8,756 nucleotides of DNA. It comes from an uncultured Lachnospiraceae bacterium. GTDB lineage: Bacteria; Bacillota; Clostridia; Lachnospirales; Lachnospiraceae. Below are positions 1 through 7,400 of the stretch, one piece after another. A program made the translations under genes and the position numbers. The stretch is from positions 1 to 8,756 of the forward strand of contig CAMPAX010000090.1 of assembly GCA_946633495.1 (NCBI GenBank). The letters are read 5' to 3'. The notes beneath the pieces were generated by a model, which worked only from the letters and a program-made list of their open reading frames with translations, was not told where the DNA came from and searched no databases. Each line of letters begins with the position of its first letter. The stretch's first letter is position 1.

Positions 1-533
1 AGGATGCGGTTCGTTACAGCCGGGCTCCGGGGTATCCGGAGGCTGCCAAAGCTGCCATAGCGGAAATGGTCCGGCAGCAGCCGGAGTGTACATTTACGGA
101 TGAGGCAGAGGAAGGCGGAGAGGGAAAGAAAGAAAACCACGCAGAGGAAAAGAAGGATAACCACGGAGAGGGAAAAACCGGTTCCGACCCGGAGGGGAAG
201 GAAATAACGGATGCGAAGGTCCGGGTACTGACCCGTGGTGTGGTGGTGCGGCACCTTCTTTTGCCGGGACAGCTGATCCAGGCGAAAATGATCGTCCGTT
301 ACCTTTATGAAACCTACGGAGACCGGATCTTCATCAGTCTCATGAGCCAGTTCACGCCGGACCATGAGGCGCTGGCGGCGCATTTCCCGGAGATCGACCG
401 AAAGGTCATTGGTTGGGAGTACCGAAGCCTGGTGGACTATGCGGCCGGGCTCGGGGTAACAAATGGATTCATACAGGAGGGGGAGGCTGCGAGTGACAGC
501 TTCATCCCTGCATTCGATGATACGGGAGTGTAG
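1..533 (+). CDS. PflX-like radical SAM protein, C-terminal part (5' end outside window)
   Basis: The reading frame is open from base 3 and ends at TAG 531-533, so the N-terminus and the CxxxCxxC iron-sulfur motif lie outside the window. The visible C-terminal part matches what I know of the PflX/COG1313 group of radical SAM proteins, often annotated as putative pyruvate formate-lyase activating enzyme. Matching segments are DAVRYSRAPGYPEAAKAAIAEM, then TRGVVVRHLLLPGQ, YLYETYGDRIFISLMSQFTP, and the typical ending NGFIQEGEAASDSFIPAFD. The true substrate of this group is not established. Between the AIAEM helix and TRGVVVRHLLLPG sits a low-complexity Lys/Glu/Gly/His stretch of about 40 residues that I do not expect in the family; it derives from a 24-base tandem repeat. 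The first ATG inside the window (66) is internal, because homologous sequence precedes it. Confidence 0.85.
   Translation, partial: DAVRYSRAPGYPEAAKAAIAEMVRQQPECTFTDEAEEGGEGKKENHAEEKKDNHGEGKTGSDPEGKEITDAKVRVLTRGVVVRHLLLPGQLIQAKMIVRYLYETYGDRIFISLMSQFTPDHEALAAHFPEIDRKVIGWEYRSLVDYAAGLGVTNGFIQEGEAASDSFIPAFDDTGV
117..179 (+). repeat. 24-base tandem repeat inside the radical SAM gene (about 2.6 copies)
   Basis: Two full 24-base units, 117-140 and 141-164, differ at five positions and are followed by a partial third unit from 165 to about 179. Each begins GGAGAGGG or GCAGAGGA and ends in AACCAC. The unit length is a multiple of three, so the frame is kept. The encoded octapeptides are GEGKKENH and AEEKKDNH, followed by GEGKT. 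The array explains the charged insertion in the host protein. Confidence 0.8.
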
Positions 534-684
534 TACTCTGCCGGCGTGGGCGAAGCGCAGGATCGGCAGGAATCCGGATCCGGCAGTGGAGAAGGGACTG
601 CTGCGGGCTGAATAGACTGCATTTCCGCCAGGCAGGTTTGCAAGGACAAGCTCCCGGTGACTTTGTCCGGGGGAGGCGAAACCC
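534..684. other. Spacer after the radical SAM gene, no gene seen
   Basis: No convincing open frame with a ribosome binding site is present. A short hairpin (GGACAAG 644-650 with CTTTGTCC 661-668, one extra T) and an imperfect CTGCCG/CGGCAG inverted repeat near 538-570 are visible. Neither is followed by a T-run, so I do not call a terminator for the upstream gene. Confidence 0.5.
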
Positions 685-713
685 TTGACCGTGGATTCAT
701 ATGATATTATGAT
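685..713 (+). promoter_or_regulatory. Sigma-A promoter of the regulator-kinase-DHH operon
   Basis: The -35 box TTGACC (685-690) and the -10 box TATGAT (708-713) are separated by exactly 17 bases. Each matches the consensus at five of six positions. Transcription would start near 720, giving a leader of about 120 bases before the ATG at 840. Confidence 0.75.
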
Positions 714-724
714 GATAGGGCGAG

Positions 725-764
725 AAGGTCCGAGCGACGCGCCTATGCGGTCGCCTGAGACCTT
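725..764 (+). promoter_or_regulatory. Leader hairpin just downstream of the operon promoter
   Basis: The outer stem AAGGTC (725-730) pairs perfectly with GACCTT (759-764). The inner stem GCGAC (734-738) pairs with GTCGC (750-754), with a further CGC/GCG pairing above it. An asymmetric internal loop (CGA opposite CTGA) separates the two stems. No T-run follows, so it is not a terminator. It lies within a few bases of the predicted transcript start, so it could stabilise the 5' end of the mRNA or bind a ligand or protein. I do not recognise it as a known riboswitch class. Confidence 0.5.
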
Positions 765-826
765 AATTGACCCGGCATTATGAACGTGCTGCGGCACCAT
801 GGACGGGCAAATACATGTTGAATGAC

Positions 827-832
827 AGAGGA
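827..832 (+). promoter_or_regulatory. Ribosome binding site that sets the response regulator start
   Basis: AGAGGA lies 7 bases before the ATG at 840. The alternative in-frame ATG at 822 has no comparable purine-rich site upstream and would add six residues before the MKIVIVDDD strand that normally begins a receiver domain. The ATG at 840 is therefore preferred. Confidence 0.7.
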
Positions 833-839
833 TTACAGC

Positions 840-1463
840 ATGAAGATCGTGATCGTGGATGACGACAGTCTGGTGGCTGTCTCACTGAAAACCATTATCG
901 AGGCAGGCGGGGACACGGAGGTTCTGGCAACGGGTCACAGCGGTGCGGAAGCGGTGGAACTGTACCGTACCCACCGGCCGGATATCCTTCTCATGGATAT
1001 CCGTATGGAGGGAATGACCGGTCTGGAAGCAGGACAGACTATCCTGCAGGAGGACCCGGCGGCGCGGATCCTGTTCCTGACTACATTTAACGATGATGAA
1101 TACATCCGAACGGCCCTGGCCATCGGCGCAAAGGGCTATATCATAAAGCAGGATTTTGACGGGATCCTCCCGGCACTCCGGGCGGTGCAGGAAGGACAGA
1201 CCGTCTTCGGGGATCAGGTGGTGGACCGTCTCCCGGAGATGCTGTCTCCCGGAAAGAAGGCCTTCTCCCATGAGGCCTACGGACTCACGGATCAGGAGGC
1301 ACAGATCGTGGAATGCGTGGCGGAAGGGCTTTCCAATAAAGAAATCGCGGAACGGCTCTATCTGTCAGAGGGAACCGTACGGAATTATATCAGCGTCATC
1401 CTGAGCAAACTGGAGCTTCGGGATCGGACGAATCTTGCAATCTTTTACTATAAGCATACCTGA
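840..1463 (+). CDS. NarL/FixJ-family response regulator
   Basis: This 207-residue cytoplasmic DNA-binding regulator is the expected partner of the kinase encoded next. The receiver domain covers about residues 1-120, with acidic pocket D7-D9, phosphoacceptor D53 (in LLMDIRM), switch T81 and conserved K103. A LuxR-type helix-turn-helix covers about residues 147-205: GLTDQEAQIVECVAEGLSNK, then EIAERLYLSEGTVRNYIS. All key residues are present, so the protein should be phosphorylatable. Length and order are normal for the family. The start at 840 is chosen from the ribosome binding site. A sigma-A promoter and a structured leader precede it. Regulators of this type paired with HPK7 kinases (LiaR, DesR, VraR-like) often sense membrane or envelope state, but the target genes cannot be read from the sequence. 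Confidence 0.93.
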   Translation: MKIVIVDDDSLVAVSLKTIIEAGGDTEVLATGHSGAEAVELYRTHRPDILLMDIRMEGMTGLEAGQTILQEDPAARILFLTTFNDDEYIRTALAIGAKGYIIKQDFDGILPALRAVQEGQTVFGDQVVDRLPEMLSPGKKAFSHEAYGLTDQEAQIVECVAEGLSNKEIAERLYLSEGTVRNYISVILSKLELRDRTNLAIFYYKHT

Positions 1464-1574
1464 TCCGTAAATGGCGGAAGAAGCCGGGGGAATGCAGCGG
1501 ACGATGCCCCCAAAGGTGCGGATCGAGGAAGGTGCAGCTGACAGATATCGTCCGGAGACTGGGAGACACGGAAC
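1464..1574 (+). promoter_or_regulatory. Regulator-kinase spacer with overlapping inverted repeats
   Basis: This 111-base spacer holds an 8-base perfect inverted repeat (CGGACGAT 1498-1505, ATCGTCCG 1547-1554). A second possible stem pairs GGGGG (1486-1490) with CCCCC (1507-1511). The two pairings interlock, because the left arm of the first lies in the loop of the second. The right arm ends 7 bases before the kinase ribosome binding site GGGAG (1561-1565). RNA folding could tune kinase translation relative to the regulator; this is inference. Confidence 0.35.
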
Positions 1575-2798
1575 ATGGAGCGCGTCATTGATAAGTTCAT
1601 ACTCTATGCCGGTGCGGTGTACGTGATGTCTCTCTCCTTCGGTACGACCACGAGACCCTTTACGATCTACAGTACGCTGGCATTTGCCGCGGCCATGTTG
1701 TGGCTGATCCCGGGTGAATCCGCGAAGGCGGCTGAGGAAAGGGCCGGAGGCAAAACCGGTTTTCCTGCCCGGAGCAGACGGGTGTGGGCGGCGTGCCTTC
1801 TGCTGGATGCCACACTGATCCTGATCTTTTTTCAGCCGGGCTTTTTGGGGGCGCTTCCACTTTTAGTTTATGATCTGATCCTTTGCAGGCATTGGATCGG
1901 ACTGGGACTGTCCGGCGCGATCGTGATCAACGGACTGTATCTGTGGATCGGTAATCTGAGGCAGGCAGGACCGGATCCGGCGGAAGTGGTGGACAGCCGC
2001 TGGCGTCCCACGGGAGAGATCCTGTGGAGTGTCATTTTCTTTCTGGTCCTGGCAGTGTGGATGTGCATAAAGACCGGACGGATCCTGGAGGATCGGCGAA
2101 AGATCAAGGCTCTCAGGGATGATGCCGCAGAACGCGAGCAGACACTGTCCCGGCAGAACGACCAGCTGATGGAAGCGCGGGACAGCGAAGTTATGACAGC
2201 GCAGCTGGCAGAACGGAACCGGATCGCCAGAGAGATCCATGATAATGTGGGACATACTCTGTCCCGGGCGCTGCTGCAGGTGGGAGCACTGCTCGCCATC
2301 CATAAGGAAGAACCGGTGCACGGTCAGTTATCGGCCGTACGGGAGACGCTGGACAGTGCCATGACCAATATCCGATCCAGTGTTCATGACCTGCATGATT
2401 CCGCTGTCGATCTGGAGGGAACCGTCCGGCAGATGACGGATCCGCTGAAGGAATCATTTCTGCTGAAGCTGGAGATCGATGTGTCGGCGGATATGCCACG
2501 GGAGAAGAAATACGGGATCATAGGAATCCTGAGAGAAGCGGTGTCCAATATCCTCCGTCACAGCAGAAACGACACGGTGCTGATCTCTGTGCTGGAGCAT
2601 CCGGGATTCTATCAGCTGGTCGTACATGACTATCTGTCCGAAGGTGGAACGCTCCGGACACAGCCGGTGACGGGAAGAGAGTCCGCTGTCCCCGGAATCG
2701 GTCTCACCAATATTGAAACCCGGGTGCGGAGCATGGGCGGATCGGTGCAGATCACCGAAGAAGACGGATTCCGGCTCTTCGTCAGCATCCCGAAATAA
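1575..2798 (+). CDS. HPK7-type membrane sensor histidine kinase
   Basis: This 407-residue integral membrane protein is predicted to autophosphorylate and pass phosphate to D53 of the upstream regulator. About six hydrophobic segments lie near residues 8-24, 31-46, 70-88, 91-104, 108-127 and 148-164, with no large extracellular domain, so it probably senses something in or at the membrane. A charged coiled-coil linker (about 170-215) leads to the HisKA_3 dimerisation domain with phosphoacceptor H222 in AERNRIAREIHDNVGHTLS. The ATPase domain shows an N box (REAVSNILRHS, 320-330) and a G2-like box (GIGLTNIETRV, 374-384). The G1 box is unusual: HDYLSEGG (351-358) stands where family members normally have a D-N/D-G motif, although D352 remains. 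The ATG at 1575 has GGGAG nine bases upstream. Confidence 0.92.
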   Translation: MERVIDKFILYAGAVYVMSLSFGTTTRPFTIYSTLAFAAAMLWLIPGESAKAAEERAGGKTGFPARSRRVWAACLLLDATLILIFFQPGFLGALPLLVYDLILCRHWIGLGLSGAIVINGLYLWIGNLRQAGPDPAEVVDSRWRPTGEILWSVIFFLVLAVWMCIKTGRILEDRRKIKALRDDAAEREQTLSRQNDQLMEARDSEVMTAQLAERNRIAREIHDNVGHTLSRALLQVGALLAIHKEEPVHGQLSAVRETLDSAMTNIRSSVHDLHDSAVDLEGTVRQMTDPLKESFLLKLEIDVSADMPREKKYGIIGILREAVSNILRHSRNDTVLISVLEHPGFYQLVVHDYLSEGGTLRTQPVTGRESAVPGIGLTNIETRVRSMGGSVQITEEDGFRLFVSIPK

Positions 2799-2834
2799 AG
2801 GATTCATCAAGGGATAAGAAAGGATATACAAAAG

Positions 2835-4352
2835 ATGAAATTACATGAACTGCTGCGATATAACGACATCGTGATCCAGTGTCACGATAATCCGGACGCG
2901 GATGCGCTGGCTTCCGGTTATGCCCTCTGGTGGTATTTCAAGCAGATGGGAAAGTCCGCGAATTTCATCTATCGCGGTCGGAATCCGGTGACGAAAAGTA
3001 ATCTCAGGATCATGATCGAGCGGCTGGATATCCCTGTATCCTATGAGCCGAACTATATGACGATCCCGGAGCTTCTGGTTACGGTGGACTGTCAGTACGG
3101 GCAGAAAAATGTGACAAAGACCGATGCGGAGACGGTCGCTGTGATCGACCATCACCAGGTGACGTCGGAACTCACCGAGCTGTCGGAGGTTCGAAGCGGC
3201 ATGGGGAGCTGTGCCACGATCCTCTGGGACATGATCCGGGAAGAAGGACTGTCCGTGGATGATGACAGGAACTTGTCTACGGCACTTTATTACGGGCTTT
3301 TCACCGACACCAACCGTCTCTCGGAGGTATCCCATCCCCTGGACCGGGATATGAGAGACAGCCTTCTGGTGAACCGGAGCATCATCACGGAAATGAGCAA
3401 CTCCAACATTTCCCTGGATGAGCTGACCATTACCGGTCATGCAATCACCGGATATGAATACCATGAGGATCACAGGTATGTGATCCTTCGTACCGAACCC
3501 TGTGATCCGAACATCCTGGGAGTGATCAGCGATTTCGTTATGGAGACGGAAGGGATCGACGCCAGTCTGGCATATTATGTCAGTCCCTTTGAGGTGAAAA
3601 TGTCCGTTCGAAGCTGTGTAAAGGAAGTGCATGCGGACGAGCTGGCGGCCTTTCTGGCGGACGGACTCGGCGGAGGCGGCGGGCATATCCTGAAAGCAGG
3701 AGGCACGCTCCGTCCGGAACGGATGGAAGAGTACGGGCTTCCCGGCGAGGATATCTTTGCGCTGGCTGACCGGCTGCTGATGGAGCGTATGGAGGCGTAT
3801 TTCTCCCTGTATGAGGTAATGTATGCGAAGGAGACCACGCTGTCTCCGGAAGGACTCGTTCTCTATGAGAAGCAGCCGCAGGAACTGGGATGTGCAAAGC
3901 TTACGGATCTTTTCCCTGTCGGAAATCAGGTTTCCGTCCGCACGCTGGAAGGGGACGTGGACGTGATCGTAAAGGACGATCTTTATTTGATGGTCGGTCT
4001 GGAGGGGGAGGTATATCCGATCCAGGAAGAGAAACTGAACAAGAGCTATACCCGTACCGGGAAGCCTTACAGCAGGGTCTTCGATTATGATCCGAGTCTT
4101 ACCAATGTTCTTACGAAGGAACGGAAGAACGTGATGGAACACGCCATGGGAGTCGTAAGCTCCGGGGGTACAAGGATTCTGGCAAAACCGCTGGATCGTT
4201 ATGTGAAACTCTTTACCGCCTGGGACGAGGAAAAATATTATTCCGGAAATCCCGGTGATTATATCGCTGCACGGGAGGATGATCCCCATGACATTTACAT
4301 CATCCGCGGACGGCTGTTCAACAAGCTTTATAAGCCGGTGGATGAGGGGTAA
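2835..4352 (+). CDS. DHH/DHHA1 phosphoesterase with extra C-terminal domains
   Basis: This 505-residue soluble protein has a DHH phosphoesterase core related to NrnA-type enzymes, which use Mn2+ to hydrolyse short oligoribonucleotides, pAp or cyclic-dinucleotide breakdown products. Visible motifs are HDNPDADA (17-24), D85 in LVTVDCQ, the signature DHH at 105-107 (VIDHHQ), D158 in GLFTDTN, and the DHHA1 substrate-binding GGGGGH (279-284) followed by KAGG. NrnA-like proteins are usually about 310-340 residues; this one carries about 180 more. The extra part contains two similar short modules, EGDVDVIV..GLEGEVYPI..KLNKSY (371-405) and NPGDYIA..DPHDIYII..LFNKLY (472-499). Their function is unknown to me. 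The start has GAAAGGA ten bases upstream. The gene begins 36 bases after the kinase stop, so it is probably co-transcribed. The exact substrate cannot be decided from sequence alone. Confidence 0.88.
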   Translation: MKLHELLRYNDIVIQCHDNPDADALASGYALWWYFKQMGKSANFIYRGRNPVTKSNLRIMIERLDIPVSYEPNYMTIPELLVTVDCQYGQKNVTKTDAETVAVIDHHQVTSELTELSEVRSGMGSCATILWDMIREEGLSVDDDRNLSTALYYGLFTDTNRLSEVSHPLDRDMRDSLLVNRSIITEMSNSNISLDELTITGHAITGYEYHEDHRYVILRTEPCDPNILGVISDFVMETEGIDASLAYYVSPFEVKMSVRSCVKEVHADELAAFLADGLGGGGGHILKAGGTLRPERMEEYGLPGEDIFALADRLLMERMEAYFSLYEVMYAKETTLSPEGLVLYEKQPQELGCAKLTDLFPVGNQVSVRTLEGDVDVIVKDDLYLMVGLEGEVYPIQEEKLNKSYTRTGKPYSRVFDYDPSLTNVLTKERKNVMEHAMGVVSSGGTRILAKPLDRYVKLFTAWDEEKYYSGNPGDYIAAREDDPHDIYIIRGRLFNKLYKPVDEG

Positions 4353-4395
4353 ACTGTAAGACACCCGGACTTATTACTCGATCCGCTGCAGGACG

Positions 4396-4435
4396 AAAAA
4401 GACGATGCGACATTGCGCTGCATCGTCTTTTTTTT
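4396..4435 (+). terminator. Bidirectional intrinsic terminator between convergent genes
   Basis: GACGATGC (4401-4408) and GCATCGTC (4420-4427) form a perfect 8-base-pair stem with an 11-base loop. Eight T bases follow (4428-4435) and five A bases precede the stem (4396-4400). It therefore terminates the + strand DHH operon and, read on the other strand, the TIR gene whose stop lies at 4478-4480. The 125-base convergent spacer holds nothing else I can identify. Confidence 0.92.
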
Positions 4436-4477
4436 CCGGGTATAAAAATGTGAGTGATCCTGATCCTTGTCTCCCGG

Positions 4478-7400
4478 TCAGGGCTCTTCCTTATTGAGTT
4501 CGATTCCGTATTCCGCTTTCACTTCATCCGGCATTTCGGTGCCCTGAAGGATGCTCTCGGCTTTATTTATCAGGTCCTCCAGGGAATAGTGCCTGAAATA
4601 ACCCGGGGTCATGGTATTCGAATCCGGAACGGCATAGGCATAAAACCGGTCACTGGGGGCGTGATACCCAAGGCACCGTCTGAGGTAGAGCTCTTCGTAC
4701 CAGATCTCGGTGTCTACGACACTCATACAGTCTCCGTTCTGCATATACAGGAGATGATTGTCGGTATCGAAGGTGAATACGACATTATTTGTGGTGCTGA
4801 GGGATTCAGTGAGATCCGTTTTACCCAGCAGTTCGCCGGTCGCAGCGTCGTAACGATACAGGGTGCCGCTGGAACATGCCGCCAGAAGCATGGTTGCTTC
4901 GCCTTTCTTACCTGAATTGTAGAAGGTTATACCGAGAGGAGCGGAGGGACATGCGATGTCGATAGTCTCCCTGCCGTCCAGGTCGGTGATACGAACCCTT
5001 GATTTATCGGACAGTGCGATTCTCTGGTCAACAACGTTGATGGCAAGCTGGGTGGATCTCCATCCTTCGGGAAGTACCGGGGTCTTTGTCGGGGATCCGT
5101 CCAGATAAACGAAATAATGCTCGTCATTGATGGATAGGAAAACGGCATTCAGCAGCGGGATCGGAACCGGAGCGATCCAGACATTTCCGTGAGTGAGATC
5201 ATCCCGGATCTTATGCGAGGTGGTTTCTCCCGTGGCGAGATCATATACATAGAGCTGTATGTTCTCCGCACCGCCCCGGCAGCAGTAATACAGTTTTCCG
5301 TCCAGCAGAGTGCAGAAATCGCTGGATACGGATTCCTCCTTCACCAGAACGATGGTCTCTGTTTCTCCGGAAGAAAGATCCACATCTAAAATGCGGTATC
5401 CGTCACCGGTCACCGGATATCCCATATAGAAATGATTCCCCCAGGTTCCGAGAAGCTCGGTATTAAAGGTGTAGATCTGCTGTTCATCCTGAACAGGGAT
5501 CTGATACATAAGCTCGCCGGTGTTCGGATCGGCAAGGGACAGGAGGATGGTGTCCTCCGTCTGAGTCGTACCTTCCTTTTGGGGATCAACGGAAAGGAAT
5601 GCGAGTACCCGGTCATTCATGAAAAATGACGCCGCATTGTTAAGATCCAGTCCGCGCTGCAGCTCACTGAATTCCTCATCGTGGATGAACAATCCGTACT
5701 GCAGGATCTCCGAGGAATTGGCAGGATGCGCGATGAAGCCCATCCCGGTCCGAAAGAAGATATCACTGAGACCGTTCATGAAATATTCTGTGGCATTTGC
5801 GCTTTCCGTTGTATTTGGAAATACAAGCAGACCGGTGGACGTTACGAAGAACGGCCATCCGTCGCCATCCGGATCCTGCGCCATGATGATGGGAGCGTTT
5901 ACGTTGTAGTTCGCGATCTTTCCTCCGTCCGATACGCGGTAGATCTCTGCCCGGTTGCCATGGAAATAAAGCACGGCTTCATTTTTCGGAAGGGCTATAA
6001 AGTCGCTTCGCGTCGCTACGTCCGTACTGATAAATTCGTGATTCCAGCGTTCGGTCATGGTAGCTGTGCCGATGCAGCGGATGGTGATACGATCTGTCTG
6101 GAAATAATGGCTGTTCCCGATAGAGCTGCTGGATCCCTTGTCAAAATTCCAGGAGGTGACCAGAATATGGGAAGAATCTCCCCAGAAGATCGAGGATATG
6201 ACTTCATCCGTGGAAAAGGAACGATATGTTTCGGATCCTAATTCATAAAGCATCAGCGACTGCTTCTTGAAATCGCCGGTTTCGTAGGTCAGGGCGAGAT
6301 TTTTGCCGTCCGGAGAAAGCAGGTACTTTGAATAGAACAGGGTTTCGTCATCAATCTTAGCCGGCAGATTATAGCTCTTTTTTACGGTCCCGTCGGAGAG
6401 TGATATTTCCTGGAGGACAGCGCCGCTCAGGTTGGAAGCCCGTACAAGCATGGTATCGTCGGAAGTGATCTGTATGCTGGAATACGTGTAGAAATACTGA
6501 TCCTCGGGGATCGTCCATAATCTGGTTCCGTCAGAGATCTGATATACCGAGATCCCTTTTACCAGACAAACAAGGATTCTGCCGTTGGGCAGAAAACGGA
6601 CGCTTTCAACCCCGTAGGGATCGTGCATGGAGAAGAGCTCTTCATGAGAGGTGGTGCTCCAGATCTTAATGTCGCCGTTTCTGTCCCAGGCAGCAAGCTC
6701 TTTTCCGGATTCGGAAAGAGCGCACTGATCCTTCTCGAACCGGTCGGGCATACGATAATTCCAGGTGGTCTCAATGCCGTAGCCATAGCTGGTAGTATAG
6801 GCGAGGGTGGCATCCGTCAGTGCACGCATGGCCTGGGGAGTTACCGGACGAAGATCCTCCTCATCCCTGGGCAGGGCTTCCAGCGCCAGCTGCAGAGCCA
6901 GGATCCTCTGTTCATTGGCGGAAGAGAACATGGATTCATTTGCGAGATAGAGGGACTGGTTTCGAAGAGAGTCCTCCAGATTCGTCCGAATCTTGTTTCG
7001 GCTGTAGAGAAGATATCCGCCGAATCCCAGCATTACAGCAAGAACCGCGGCGAAAATGAGGGACAGTCTCCTCATTTTGTAGGCGCGCCGGCGGTTCATC
7101 AGCTCATCGTAAGAACAGGAAAGAAGCTTGGAAGCCAGACGCGGGAGCTCCAGCTTCTTTGCCTTGCTTCTGGGAAGACGGTAATCGCAGGAGAGGGGTT
7201 CCAGGGGAACACGTACGGTGTACTCCTGACCGTATTCATTCTGGTAGGTTCGGTCCTCGTATTTCAGAATGTCCGGGATCACATCCTCCGGCTCGCCGTT
7301 TACGAGCACGGTCGTGATCTGACTCCGGCTATGATTCCTGAGGAAGTACTCGATCTCTCTGGGAACCCATGCCGACTCCCTGGTGGCGGTGGAGCAGATA

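Noticed and set aside
780..821. A 13-codon leader peptide (MNVLRHHGRANTC) ending directly before the ATG at 822
   Set aside because: It has no ribosome binding site, no run of regulatory codons and no attenuator following it; the real regulator start is 840.
2841..4364. A 507-codon open frame on the - strand opposite the DHH gene
   Set aside because: It mirrors the whole DHH gene, has a His/Arg/Ile-rich composition without recognisable motifs, and the + strand gene has clear catalytic motifs and a ribosome binding site. It results from codon bias.
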